A stretch of 38,796 nucleotides of DNA from Alphaproteobacteria bacterium (GTDB taxonomy: Bacteria; Pseudomonadota; Alphaproteobacteria; Sphingomonadales; Kordiimonadaceae), in NCBI GenBank assembly GCA_013372925.1, contig JABXIV010000121.1:1-38796 (forward strand), given 5' to 3'. Below are positions 23,912-32,059 of this stretch, piece by piece. Under the pieces are notes generated by a model, which made no database searches, was not told where the DNA came from, and was given only the letters and a program-made list of their open reading frames with translations. Both the position numbers and the translations under genes were made by a program. How positions within the stretch are numbered: position 1 is the stretch's first letter; each line of letters opens with the position of its first letter.

Positions 23912-25066
23912 CTATTCATCATCGTAGACATATTCCACTTCCCATTTACGGCACACATACTCACCATTCCGGTAGGAATATTCGATACATTTACGCACCT
24001 CGCGTGGTGGCACATAACGTTCGTCCTCCAGATGGTACCTGTTTGGGTCTTCGTATCGATAGTCATCATACTCGCGGTCGTAGCTGCTAGACGAATAGTT
24101 GCTCCCGCTTGTCGCCGCATTGCCGATCGCTGCCCCTACGAGCGAGCCAATGACAATCCCAGCTGAACGGTTCCGCCCTCCATCAATTTCCGACCCCAGA
24201 ATGCCGCCAATTACGCCGCCCAGAATAGTGCCTGCCACATTGCCGCCGTCACCACCGTAATAGCCAACTGAATACTGAGTATCATAGTGATAGTCGAACC
24301 CTGGGCAGTAGCCACCATAGTGATAGTGGTGGTGGTGGTCGAACCAAACCCACGAGGCATGCGTATGCCAATAGCCAGAATAGTAAGGCCAATGACCAAA
24401 ATAATAGTAGCTCGTGTAATAAGGCACACCAAACCAGTAACGGTGATAGCTGTTGCGGTATCCGCGGTTGTAGCCGCTCCAATACCCCTGACGGTAGCTA
24501 TTGCGATAATTGCGTTCCCAATAGCGATCGTACCGGCGATCACGGTCACGATACGTGCGGTCACGGGTGCGCCGGTCATTCCGATCGCGCCAGTTTTCCC
24601 TGCGATCATAATCTCGGGTTTCACGCGTGCGGGTGCGGTCCACATCGCGGCGTTTTTTGTCGCGGCGATCCTGCGTGCGCCGCCGGTCGTCTGCCGCCCG
24701 GTACACATCCCTTGTATCTGCTGATGTTACCCTGGCCTGCTCACGCGGGTCACGCCTGACTGAACGTTCTGCCTGATCACGCACCCGGCGGTCTTGAGTA
24801 TTGCGAACGCGGCTGTCGTTCTGGCGCCCCTCTCGTACTGCAGCTGGTTGTGCCTTTTGCCCACGCTGGACCTGCGGTGGCCTTTGCGCGCGATGCCGCG
24901 GCTCGCGCTTCACGCGCTCAGTGCGTCGTTGTTCCGCCTTTTCCTGACGATAACTTGCTCGCTTGTCTTTTTTGTCACCCGCATTGGCCTCCATAGACGG
25001 CAGCAAAAGTGCCGTGGTTGCCAACAAAACAGGGGCCCAGAGTTTCAAGGATGTCTTATGCATCAC
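23912..25066 (-). CDS. Exported Arg-rich / Tyr-His-rich glycine-zipper protein
   Basis: This 384-residue protein has a signal peptide (cleavage near ANA-G30) and then four zones of very different composition. Residues ~31-178 are dominated by Arg, Asp, Gln and Lys, and are probably disordered. Residues ~180-270 are rich in Tyr, Trp, His and Gly, with a DHHHHYHY cluster at 243-250 and C254. A glycine-zipper double hairpin lies at ~275-318 (GTILGGVIGGILGSE and GIVIGSLVGAAIG). A Tyr/Glu-rich tail carries C360 and C372. I recognise only the zipper family. The His cluster might bind metal, and the basic zone might bind polyanions such as LPS or DNA. AAGGAG precedes tandem ATG codons. It is convergent with a second glycine-zipper gene. 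Confidence 0.85.
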   Translation of the reverse strand: MMHKTSLKLWAPVLLATTALLLPSMEANAGDKKDKRASYRQEKAEQRRTERVKREPRHRAQRPPQVQRGQKAQPAAVREGRQNDSRVRNTQDRRVRDQAERSVRRDPREQARVTSADTRDVYRAADDRRRTQDRRDKKRRDVDRTRTRETRDYDRRENWRDRNDRRTRDRTYRDRDRRYDRYWERNYRNSYRQGYWSGYNRGYRNSYHRYWFGVPYYTSYYYFGHWPYYSGYWHTHASWVWFDHHHHYHYGGYCPGFDYHYDTQYSVGYYGGDGGNVAGTILGGVIGGILGSEIDGGRNRSAGIVIGSLVGAAIGNAATSGSNYSSSSYDREYDDYRYEDPNRYHLEDERYVPPREVRKCIEYSYRNGEYVCRKWEVEYVYDDE

Positions 25067-25086
25067 ACGCTCCTTCTATCTTGGCC

Positions 25087-25111
25087 TTCAGCTTAACCAC
25101 CTTAAACTGAA
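25087..25111. repeat. Imperfect inverted repeat in the leader of the Arg/Tyr-rich gene
   Basis: TTCAGCTTAA (25087-25096) and TTAAACTGAA (25102-25111) match as inverted arms at 9 of 10 positions around a 5-base centre. The repeat lies 20 bases upstream of the start codon at 25066 on the minus strand. It is an operator or leader-hairpin candidate. Confidence 0.35.
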
Positions 25112-25192
25112 CGAAGCATGAACCTTGTTGCAATGACTAGCTAAGCAATATGGCAAGAAGAAGCCAACCTGATGCTTCCCCGAAAACCAAAG

Positions 25193-25222
25193 AAAAAAGC
25201 CACCGGCGCTACCGGTGGCTTT
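25193..25222 (-). terminator. Rho-independent terminator of gatCAB
   Basis: AAAGCCACCGG (25196-25206) pairs perfectly with CCGGTGGCTTT (25212-25222) around CGCTA. On the minus strand it is followed by TTTCT. It lies 30 bases after the gatB stop codon. Confidence 0.9.
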
Positions 25223-25252
25223 CTCATTTCTATTTCAAGCCAGTTGGCTGTA

Positions 25253-26740
25253 TTAACCGTCCAGCTTTGGCTTCAGGAGCTGGTTCACCATACCAGGGTT
25301 GGCCTTGCCACCTGTTGCCTTCATCACCTGGCCGACGAAGAAGCCAATGAGCTTGTCCTTGCCTGCGCGGTACTGTTCCAGCTGGGCTGGGTTGGCTGCG
25401 ATTACTTCGTCGATGATCTTCTCGATCTCGCCGGTATCGGAAACCTGTTTAAGGCCTTTTTCCTCAACAATCGCTTCGGCATCCTTGCCCGTTTCGAACA
25501 TGATCTCGAACACGTCCTTGGCGATCCGGCCGGAAATGGTACCGTCCTCCACAAGCGCAAGAAGGTCAGCGCCTTGCTTCGCGGAAACCGGGCTTTCGCT
25601 TACTGATTTGCTGGCTTTGTTTAGCGCACCAAACAAATCACCCATCACCCAGTTAGATGCCTTGGCTGCGAGCTTCTTCGCGTCCTTGCCGGTTTTTGCC
25701 GCGAGTGCCGCAAGAAGTTCTTCGAAATAGTCGCACGACTCTTTCTCACCCACGAGAACGCTGGCGTTATAGTCAGATACGCCAAGCTCTTCCACAAAAC
25801 GGGCTTTCTTGTCGTCTGGCAGTTCAGGCAGGCTTTCGCGTGCGGCCTCTATAAAGGCGTCGTCAAACTCAACCGGCAGCAGATCCGGATCCGGGAAGTA
25901 GCGGTAATCGTGCGCTTCTTCTTTTGACCGCATGGAACGCGTTTCACCCTTCGATGGGTCAAACAGGCGGGTTTCCTGATCGATCACGCCACCATCCTCG
26001 ATGATATCCACCTGGCGCTGCGCTTCATATTCGATCGCCTGACGCACGAAGCGGATAGAGTTCACGTTCTTGATCTCGCAGCGCGTACCAAGTGGATCAC
26101 CTGGTTTGCGAACGGAAACGTTTACGTCTGCCCGCATGCTGCCCTGCTCCATATTACCGTCACAGGTGCCAATGTAGCGCAGGATCGTGCGAAGCTTCGT
26201 AAGGTATGCACCGGCCTCTTCAGGGCTGCGCATATCTGGCTTGGAAACGATTTCCATCAGTGCCACGCCAGACCGGTTCAGGTCCACATAGGTCATTTGC
26301 GGATGCTGGTCGTGCATGGATTTGCCCGCATCCTGCTCAAGGTGGATACGTTCAACGCCAACTTCTTTGGTTTTGCCGTCACCCAGATCAAGGGTGACCG
26401 TGCCTTCACCAACAACCGGATGCTTGAACTGGCTGATCTGATAGCCTTGCGGCAGGTCAGCATAGAAATAGTTCTTCCGGTCGAAAACCGAGAATTTGTT
26501 GATCTGTGCACCCAGCGCAAGGCCAGTGCGAACCGCCTGGCGGATACATTCCGCGTTAATGGTTGGCAGCATGCCAGGCATAGCCGCATCAACAAGGCTT
26601 ACCTGAGCATTTGGCTCTGCACCAAATTCGGTTGAAGCACCAGAAAACAGCTTGGCGTTGGAGATTACCTGGGCGTGCACCTCAAGACCGAGGACAACTT
26701 CCCAATCACCAGTGGCGCCTTGAATACGATAGTTGCTCAT
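25253..26740 (-). CDS. gatB: Aspartyl/glutamyl-tRNA amidotransferase subunit B
   Basis: GatB is the kinase/transamidase subunit of GatCAB, which converts misacylated Glu-tRNA(Gln) and/or Asp-tRNA(Asn) to the correct amide form. The 495-residue protein has the N-terminal signature [12 protein letters not shown] (~13-24), [28 protein letters not shown] and the helical C-terminal tRNA-binding YqeY-like tail. The ATG at 26740 has GGAGG 8 bases upstream and starts 5 bases after the gatA stop. An upstream ATG at 26758 would overlap gatA and is less likely. It is the last gene of the gatC-gatA-gatB operon and is followed by a strong terminator. Confidence 0.97.
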   Translation of the reverse strand: MSNYRIQGATGDWEVVLGLEVHAQVISNAKLFSGASTEFGAEPNAQVSLVDAAMPGMLPTINAECIRQAVRTGLALGAQINKFSVFDRKNYFYADLPQGYQISQFKHPVVGEGTVTLDLGDGKTKEVGVERIHLEQDAGKSMHDQHPQMTYVDLNRSGVALMEIVSKPDMRSPEEAGAYLTKLRTILRYIGTCDGNMEQGSMRADVNVSVRKPGDPLGTRCEIKNVNSIRFVRQAIEYEAQRQVDIIEDGGVIDQETRLFDPSKGETRSMRSKEEAHDYRYFPDPDLLPVEFDDAFIEAARESLPELPDDKKARFVEELGVSDYNASVLVGEKESCDYFEELLAALAAKTGKDAKKLAAKASNWVMGDLFGALNKASKSVSESPVSAKQGADLLALVEDGTISGRIAKDVFEIMFETGKDAEAIVEEKGLKQVSDTGEIEKIIDEVIAANPAQLEQYRAGKDKLIGFFVGQVMKATGGKANPGMVNQLLKPKLDG

Positions 26741-26745
26741 GACGC

Positions 26746-28221
26746 TTACCTCCACCACTCTGCGGGCTTGGCCGTAAAGTTCGCGGCCTCTTCCATAACA
26801 CCCGATACTTTGAACACAGTTTCTTCATCCCATGGCTTGCCAAGGATTTGCAGGCCAAGCGGCAAGCCATTGGCATCCAGACCAACAGGAACGCTTGAAC
26901 CCGGCAGACCAGCAAGCGATGCCGGTACGGTGAATACGTCATTCAGGTACATGGCGATCGGGTCGTCGGACTTTTCACCCGGCGCAAACGCCGCAGATGG
27001 CGCTGTTGGCGTCAGGATCGCATCAACTTTTTCGAACGCCATCTTGAAATCGTTGGCGATCAGTTGGCGAACCTTTTGGGCCTTCAGGTAATAGGCGTCA
27101 TAGTAACCAGCGGACAGCACGTACGTGCCGATCATGATCCGGCGCTTCACTTCGTCACCAAAGCCCGCGGCCCGCGTTGCCTCATACATGTCAACGAGGC
27201 CACCGCCTTCAACGGTTTCCCTGAGGCCATACCGAACACCGTCATAGCGTGCGAGGTTTGAAGACGCCTCAGCAGGTGCAACGATATAATAGGTTGGCAG
27301 CGCATATTTGGTGTGAGGCAGGTTGATATCGACGATTTCCGCGCCTGCGGCCTTCATCCATTCAATACCCTGATGCCACAGCGCTTCAATCTCGCCCGGC
27401 ATGCCCGCGAGGTGATATTCCTGCGGGATACCGATTTTCATGCCGCGGATATCGCCCGTGAGCGCCGCTTCAAAGTTCGGCACAGGCATATCAACGCTAG
27501 TGCTGTCTTTCGCGTCAAAACCGGAAATGCTTTCCATCATGATCGCGCCGTCACGCACGTCGCGTGTAATCGTACCGGCCTGATCAAGCGAGCTTGCGAA
27601 AGCAACCATGCCGTAGCGGCTGCAGCGGCCATAGGTTGGCTTGAAACCGAATGTGCCCGTAAAGGACGCAGGCTGTCGGATCGAGCCGCCCGTATCGGAA
27701 GCCGTTGCACCCATCGCAGCAAAACCGGCAACAGAAGCCACAGAACCACCGGAAGAACCGCCTGGAACTGTATCAGTATCACCGCGGCGCCATGGGTTTT
27801 TCACCGGGCCATAGAAGCTTGTCTCGTTAGAGGAGCCCATCGCGAACTCATCCATGTTCAGCTTGCCAAGCATGACCGCACCATCGTCCCACAGGTTCTG
27901 GGTTACAGTGGATTCATACTCAGGCTTGAAGCCGTCCAGAATGTGGGAACAAGCCTGGGTGTGCACACCTTTAGTGGCGAACAGGTCTTTGATGCCTACT
28001 GGGATACCAGTCATGCCCTTGTGGTCGCCTGCCTTGATTTTTTCATCGGCGCGATCAGCCATTTCCATGGCGAGCTCAGGCGTTTTGGCGATATAGGCGT
28101 TCAGTGCATCTGCAGCATCCACAGAAGCGATATGCGCCTCTGTCAGCTCACGAGATGTAATATCGCCCTTTTTCAGAAGATCACGGGCTTCCGCAATGCT
28201 CAGTTTGGTCAAATCTGTCAC
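26746..28221 (-). CDS. gatA: Aspartyl/glutamyl-tRNA amidotransferase subunit A
   Basis: GatA is the amidase subunit that releases ammonia from glutamine for GatB. The 491-residue protein carries the amidase-signature catalytic triad: K78 in VGIKDLF, the cis-Ser S156 in PGGSSGGS, and S180 in [23 protein letters not shown]-type residues near the C-terminus also fit the family (here [14 protein letters not shown]). It starts 9 bases after gatC and ends 5 bases before gatB. Length and active site look normal. On the opposite strand a long open frame exists, explained by codon bias. Confidence 0.97.
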   Translation of the reverse strand: MTDLTKLSIAEARDLLKKGDITSRELTEAHIASVDAADALNAYIAKTPELAMEMADRADEKIKAGDHKGMTGIPVGIKDLFATKGVHTQACSHILDGFKPEYESTVTQNLWDDGAVMLGKLNMDEFAMGSSNETSFYGPVKNPWRRGDTDTVPGGSSGGSVASVAGFAAMGATASDTGGSIRQPASFTGTFGFKPTYGRCSRYGMVAFASSLDQAGTITRDVRDGAIMMESISGFDAKDSTSVDMPVPNFEAALTGDIRGMKIGIPQEYHLAGMPGEIEALWHQGIEWMKAAGAEIVDINLPHTKYALPTYYIVAPAEASSNLARYDGVRYGLRETVEGGGLVDMYEATRAAGFGDEVKRRIMIGTYVLSAGYYDAYYLKAQKVRQLIANDFKMAFEKVDAILTPTAPSAAFAPGEKSDDPIAMYLNDVFTVPASLAGLPGSSVPVGLDANGLPLGLQILGKPWDEETVFKVSGVMEEAANFTAKPAEWWR

Positions 28222-28230
28222 GGCTGCCCC

Positions 28231-28521
28231 CTACTCGATCACTTTTGGCACAGCGAAGAAGCCATATTCGGCGTTCGGTGCGTTTTTGAGAACACTTTCC
28301 TGCTTGTCGCCGTCAGTCACTTCGTCCTGGCGCCAACGCAGTTTCGCGTCAACCACGCTCGACATCGGCTGGATGTCGTCTGTGTTCACTTCATCAAGCT
28401 GCTCCACCCAGCCAAGGATGTTGTTGAGCTCACCAGCAAGCGGCTCCAGCTTGTCTTCCTCAATTTTAATGCGCGCAAGTCGCGCAATTTTGGCAACGGT
28501 CGCCTTGTCAATGTTCGACAT
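28231..28521 (-). CDS. gatC: Aspartyl/glutamyl-tRNA amidotransferase subunit C
   Basis: GatC wraps around GatA and GatB and stabilises the complex. The 96-residue protein shows KIARLARIKIEEDKLEPLAG (~10-29) and LNNILGWVEQLDEVNTDDI (~31-49), the standard GatC pattern. Further diagnostic residues near the end are KNAPNAEYGFFAVPKVIE. AGGA lies 7 bases before the ATG at 28521. It is the first gene of the operon. The 141-base upstream region holds a set of three evenly spaced direct repeats (28607-28657). Confidence 0.96.
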   Translation of the reverse strand: MSNIDKATVAKIARLARIKIEEDKLEPLAGELNNILGWVEQLDEVNTDDIQPMSSVVDAKLRWRQDEVTDGDKQESVLKNAPNAEYGFFAVPKVIE

Positions 28522-28606
28522 GAAAATTCCTATGATACTAGTCAGGAAAAAGCCTTGAAATCAGCGCGGAACTTAACGCCTGCAGTGCGCGTGGGCAAGG
28601 GCTTAT

Positions 28607-28657
28607 GCACCCTTTGATGCAGTTTTTGCACCTTGTGCGCCCTCCAGGCACCTTTTG
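28607..28657. repeat. Three helically phased direct repeats upstream of gatC
   Basis: Copies of GCACCYTNTG occur at 28607-28616 (GCACCCTTTG), 28628-28637 (GCACCTTGTG) and 28648-28657 (GCACCTTTTG). Their starts are 21 and 20 bases apart, close to two turns of DNA, so all three would face the same side. They lie 86-136 bases upstream of gatC on the minus strand, just after the PAS_5-like gene. Such spacing is typical of cooperative protein binding, but no binding protein can be named. Confidence 0.45.
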
Positions 28658-28662
28658 GGCGT

Positions 28663-29157
28663 TCAATCCAGCGGATCAAGCCGCAAGTAGGAGAAAAACA
28701 GGTCGATGGTTACACCATCATTTGCGAGCGGTAAGTATAGGATGCTCATCCGCACATGGGGCCCGCCCTCTGGGCGTTCCTCACTAACACCGATCACGCC
28801 GCCGCCAATGTCCGCTGCGGTTTGCATTGACGCCATGATCCGGTCGGCCACCATTGGCTTATGAACGCTTCGCACATTCTTCTGGGTATTATCTGTGTAA
28901 GCTGCAGCAACGGCACTGCCGTGCAGCGTTACAGTGCCGTCATGGATACGACCATCCGGGCCCCACTGCGGCTCAACCAGCGAAATCCAAGGCAGATATT
29001 GCTTTAGAGAAACAGGCGAAACATCTGCACGAGAATTAAAGCAGCGATTTTCCCGTAACTTTTGAAAGTAACCAAGGATTTCAGCGAAATCTTCACCAAA
29101 AACCAAGCCTTCTTCCGCAGGGTGAATGATATAATCCCCCCTGCCATAGCCTTGCAT
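28663..29157 (-). CDS. PAS_5-like domain protein
   Basis: This 164-residue protein (from the ATG at 29157) resembles the PAS_5 family that is widespread in alphaproteobacteria. It has RCFNSRADVSPVSLKQYLPWISLVE (here R..SRADVSP at ~43-53, then LPWISLVE), a central ligand-cavity strand region, and a final LYLPLANDGVTIDLFFSYLRL. No output domain or membrane segment is seen. Its role is unknown, though some relatives are regulators of cell-surface or cell-cycle functions. A GTG at 29175 is an alternative start; neither has a strong ribosome site. It is upstream of gatC on the same strand, but the gap carries phased repeats and probably a separate promoter. Confidence 0.72.
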   Translation of the reverse strand: MQGYGRGDYIIHPAEEGLVFGEDFAEILGYFQKLRENRCFNSRADVSPVSLKQYLPWISLVEPQWGPDGRIHDGTVTLHGSAVAAAYTDNTQKNVRSVHKPMVADRIMASMQTAADIGGGVIGVSEERPEGGPHVRMSILYLPLANDGVTIDLFFSYLRLDPLD

Positions 29158-29344
29158 AAGGCCTAGCCCGTCCACTGATGTGTCAAACGAGGATATCTAC
29201 GCCTCCCGCCTATTCACAAGTTCCAGCACCAAAATCGCTCAAAAAGCCGAAAATTGCAACAACGGGTGCGTATCTACACTTTCCCCTTGCACTCCCCCCG
29301 AGAATTCGCCCAAATCGTATCAAGATCATCCATGGGAAACCGCC

Positions 29345-29857
29345 GTGCCCAATATATCCATACGCCCTGCCAGGATTTCAGATGCCAAAGCACTTAATCG
29401 CTATATCCGCGAGATATATGCCGATGCGGCATTCCTGATCACGCGGCCTGATGAATTCCACATGAGCCAGTGGCGGCAACGCTATTGGATTGCCAAGAAA
29501 CTGACGACACCATTTGAAACCTGTTTAGTGGCCGTTGACGGCAATGAAATCATCGGCATGCTTGATTGCTGGACAGATCGCCGCAGGCGCATCCGGCACT
29601 CAACATGTTTCGCCATGAGCGTAAAACGATCCCGGCGGGGGCAAGGTGTAGGCAAAAAACTGCTTTTGCATTTCACCAAATGGGTGCAAAAACATGACAT
29701 AATTGAACGCATCGAACTTCACGTTCACAGCGACAACGCGGCCGCCATTTCCCTTTATAAAGGGGTAGGGTTTATAGAAGAAGGCTGCAGGAAAGGTGCC
29801 GTTCGCTACGAGGACGGCCGCATTGTGGACGATCATATCATGGCATTGTGGCCCTAG
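29345..29857 (+). CDS. GNAT-family N-acetyltransferase
   Basis: The 170-residue protein fits a complete GNAT fold: ISIRPARISDAKAL at the N-terminus, the acetyl-CoA loop RSRRGQGVGKKLL (~97-109), and ELHVHSDNAAAISLYKGVGF (here VHSDNAAAISLYKGVGF), the C-terminal GNAT strand-helix typical of RimI/RimJ-like enzymes. The substrate is unknown; the resemblance is to small-molecule and protein-N-terminal acetyltransferases. The GTG at 29345 is preceded by GGGA and gives a compact, standard protein. A frame open to a GTG at 29180 would add 55 residues of Ser/Pro/Cys-rich sequence unlike GNAT proteins. Confidence 0.82.
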   Translation: MPNISIRPARISDAKALNRYIREIYADAAFLITRPDEFHMSQWRQRYWIAKKLTTPFETCLVAVDGNEIIGMLDCWTDRRRRIRHSTCFAMSVKRSRRGQGVGKKLLLHFTKWVQKHDIIERIELHVHSDNAAAISLYKGVGFIEEGCRKGAVRYEDGRIVDDHIMALWP

Positions 29858-29894
29858 CGCCCGTGCCAGCAGTTACCAAGGGGTGGAAGCCATT

Positions 29895-31046
29895 ATGGCA
29901 AAACATAAAACAGCACCGGCAGCAAAATTTCTTCTGGCAATCGCCGCCATCGTCGTCCTGATCCTGATCGGTGGCATTATCTATACCAGCAATCAGATGA
30001 CGATGCTGCGGATCGCCTTTGTGCCATCACATGAGATTGCGAGCGAAGAACCCGCCCCAGCGCCTGATTATACGTCAGACGACGCATGGGCTGCCTTGCC
30101 AGGAAAAACATCCACTGCCCTCCTGCAGCCTGAAGGCGTACTCAAGCCCGCCATGGTGCCTGAGGTAGATGTCTTTTATGTGCACCCAACCACCTATCTT
30201 TCCAAGGAACGCTGGAACGCCACCCTTCTGGGCGATGAAAAGGCCCAGCGCTGGCGGAACAATTTCGCCCTGCGCGATCAGGCCAGCGCCTTCAACCTCG
30301 CAGGCGAGATCTACGCTCCCTATTATCGGCAGGCCACCTTTGGCGCCTTTCTGGATGATAGCGGCCAGGGCGTTCAGGCAATGCTGCGCGCCCACGATGA
30401 TGTTTTGAAAGCATTCGACAATTATATTGCCACCCGCAACAAAGGCCGCCCCTTCATTCTGGTTGGCCATTCGCAGGGCGCACTTCACACGCTTCTGTTG
30501 CTGGGCGAACGCATTGCACCAACCAATCTGAAAGACCTGATGGTTGCGGCCTACGTGATCGGCTGGCCGGTTAGCATTGAAGGTGACCTTGGTGTGCTTC
30601 CCGGCATCAATCCCTGCATGCAGGAATCCGATACAGGCTGCGTTGTTTCCTATCAAAGCTTTGACAAGGAAGGCGATCCCTCCCCGCTGTTGAAGATATT
30701 TGATGCAACACCGGGCCTGAACGGCAAGCCCCGCAAGGGCACGCAGATGCTGTGCACCAACCCGCTAAACTGGCATGTTGGTGGCGAAGCGAAGAAAGCT
30801 AAAAACCTTGGTGCCATTGAACTTCTCACCGAAGACGGCCCGATCCCTGCCCCGATCGTTGGCCTGACCGGCGCACGCTGCGGCAAGAACGGCATCCTCT
30901 ACCTGACCCGCTCACCCGCTGGTTCCTGGGCAGAATACCAGATGGCAGGCGGCAACTATCACACCTATGACATCAACCTCTTTTACATGAACCTGCGCGA
31001 GAATGCGGCAGCGCGTGCAAATGCATGGTTGAGGGCAAACCGGTGA
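29895..31046 (+). CDS. Membrane-anchored DUF3089 alpha/beta-hydrolase-like protein
   Basis: This 383-residue protein has an N-terminal membrane anchor (~11-33) with the bulk outside the cytoplasm. DVFYVHPTTY (~91-100) and the nucleophile elbow GHSQG (S193) identify a DUF3089 member, an alpha/beta-hydrolase-type family. C234 and C243 (PGINPCMQESDTGCVVSY) and two later cysteines, TQMLCTNP and GARCGKNG, may form disulphides. It probably hydrolyses an ester or peptide bond, but the substrate is unknown. The ATG at 29895 is chosen because it places the anchor at the N-terminus. Its stop overlaps the ruvX start (GTGA), so the two are translationally linked. Confidence 0.85.
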   Translation: MAKHKTAPAAKFLLAIAAIVVLILIGGIIYTSNQMTMLRIAFVPSHEIASEEPAPAPDYTSDDAWAALPGKTSTALLQPEGVLKPAMVPEVDVFYVHPTTYLSKERWNATLLGDEKAQRWRNNFALRDQASAFNLAGEIYAPYYRQATFGAFLDDSGQGVQAMLRAHDDVLKAFDNYIATRNKGRPFILVGHSQGALHTLLLLGERIAPTNLKDLMVAAYVIGWPVSIEGDLGVLPGINPCMQESDTGCVVSYQSFDKEGDPSPLLKIFDATPGLNGKPRKGTQMLCTNPLNWHVGGEAKKAKNLGAIELLTEDGPIPAPIVGLTGARCGKNGILYLTRSPAGSWAEYQMAGGNYHTYDINLFYMNLRENAAARANAWLRANR

Positions 31047-31501
31047 GCCAGCAGGTTTCCATTTCAGAACTGAAAGCTGCCCTGAAGCCGCGACAACGCC
31101 TGCTGGGCATGGACCCAGGCACCAAAACCATCGGCCTTGCCCTGTCCGACACCACCCTGATAATCGCCACCCCGATGGAAATTATCAGGCGCAAGCGCTT
31201 CAAGGATGACGTGGCCCGCCTGCGCGAAATTGTGGAAGAACACAATGTCGGCGGGTTTGTGATTGGCTGGCCGGTGAATATGGATGGCTCTGAAGGTCCC
31301 CGATGCCAGTCGGTTCGGGCCTTCTCGGAAAATCTGGCGAAGGAGTTCGACCTGCCCCAGACCTTGTGGGACGAGCGCCTGTCAACAAGCGCCGTTGAAC
31401 GCACCCTGCTTGAAGCTGACAGCAGCCGCGCCAAACGCAAGGATGTGATCGACAAGATGGCCGCCGCCTATATCCTGCAGGGGGCACTGCATGCGATTTG
31501 A
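31043..31501 (+). CDS. ruvX: Putative pre-16S rRNA nuclease / Holliday junction resolvase RuvX (YqgF)
   Basis: This product of about 152 residues (from GTG 31043) has the RNase H-like YqgF fold: LLGMDPGTKTIGLALSD at the start with the first catalytic Asp, the GFVIGWPVNMDGSEGPRC loop, LWDERLSTSAVERTLLE, and KRKDVIDKMAAAYILQ with the final Asp. The family matures 16S rRNA 5' ends and is also annotated as a Holliday junction resolvase. GAGGG lies 7 bases before the GTG, which overlaps the stop of the DUF3089 gene. An ATG at 31025 in the same frame adds six residues and is the alternative. The next gene overlaps its 3' end by 11 bases. Confidence 0.92.
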   Translation: MSQQVSISELKAALKPRQRLLGMDPGTKTIGLALSDTTLIIATPMEIIRRKRFKDDVARLREIVEEHNVGGFVIGWPVNMDGSEGPRCQSVRAFSENLAKEFDLPQTLWDERLSTSAVERTLLEADSSRAKRKDVIDKMAAAYILQGALHAI

Positions 31502-31994
31502 TACGAACCTCAGCGCAGAAGACGCGCCGAACATCGAGCACCTTTTGCTGGGGGTCTATCCAACAGAGTTTGAGGCTCATTTGGTGGAAAGCCTGCGCCG
31601 CCGCAGGCTGATGGCAGCAGAGCACGGGCTTTGGGATCAGGGTGCCCTGGTGGGCTATGTTGCCTATACGCCAGTGCATATAAAAGACCAGAGCACCGAA
31701 CGCCAGCTATTGGGGGTTGGCCCGCTGGCCATTCACCATGACTTTCAGGGTTCGGGCAACGGGCGGAAATTTCTGGAAGAAAGCCTGAAGGAAATAGATG
31801 CGGATGCACTCTTTATCCTTGGGCATCCAGCCTTCTATGAAAAAGTGGGTTTCCAGCCTGCCTCAAACTTTGGCCTGCGCTTCAGCGACGATGAAAACCA
31901 GAACGCCACCTTCATGGCCATGGAATGTTGGCATGGCGCACTTTCCGGATTGAACGGAATTGTTGAATATGACCACAAGTTTTATGAAGAATAG
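31491..31994 (+). CDS. GNAT-family N-acetyltransferase
   Basis: This 167-residue protein resembles the YhbS-like group of GNAT enzymes: GYVAYTPVHI, then LLGVGPLAIHHDFQGSGNGRKFL (~73-95, here PLAIHHDFQGSGNGRKF with the acetyl-CoA loop) and FILGHPAFYEKVGFQPA (~103-119). The substrate is unknown. It overlaps ruvX by 11 bases, so DUF3089-ruvX-GNAT probably form a translationally coupled set. A separate promoter for pyrB follows in the next gap. Confidence 0.87.
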   Translation: MRFDTNLSAEDAPNIEHLLLGVYPTEFEAHLVESLRRRRLMAAEHGLWDQGALVGYVAYTPVHIKDQSTERQLLGVGPLAIHHDFQGSGNGRKFLEESLKEIDADALFILGHPAFYEKVGFQPASNFGLRFSDDENQNATFMAMECWHGALSGLNGIVEYDHKFYEE

Positions 31995-32021
31995 ACCTGT
32001 GGCCGCACACGTAAAACGCCC

Positions 32022-32050
32022 TTGCAGGGGGCATCATTTGGCCCTATAAG
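32022..32050 (+). promoter_or_regulatory. Sigma-70-like promoter for a leaderless pyrB transcript
   Basis: TTGCAG (32022-32027) and TATAAG (32045-32050) are separated by 17 bases. With the usual distance of about 7 bases, transcription would start at about 32057-32060, on or beside the ATG of pyrB at 32060. No Shine-Dalgarno sequence is present before that ATG, so the mRNA is predicted to be leaderless or nearly so. The -10 hexamer is the same as in the rpoZ promoter. Confidence 0.55.
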
Positions 32051-32059
32051 GCACGCTTA

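Noticed and set aside
24211-24708. Open frame opposite and out of frame with the Arg/Tyr-rich gene, with strikingly repetitive Ile/Ala/Thr/Gly composition.
   Set aside because: The repetitiveness is a by-product of the Arg/Asp and Tyr/His codon repeats in the real gene, which has a signal peptide, ribosome site and terminator.
27313-28617. A 434-codon open frame on the plus strand opposite gatA and gatC.
   Set aside because: gatA and gatC are certain on the minus strand. The antisense product has no recognisable domain, and long antisense frames are expected from the codon bias of such genes.
29180-29344. Extended N-terminus of the first GNAT gene from a GTG at 29180.
   Set aside because: The added 55 residues are Ser/Pro/Cys-rich and unlike GNAT proteins. 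The region is better read as the divergent promoter area.
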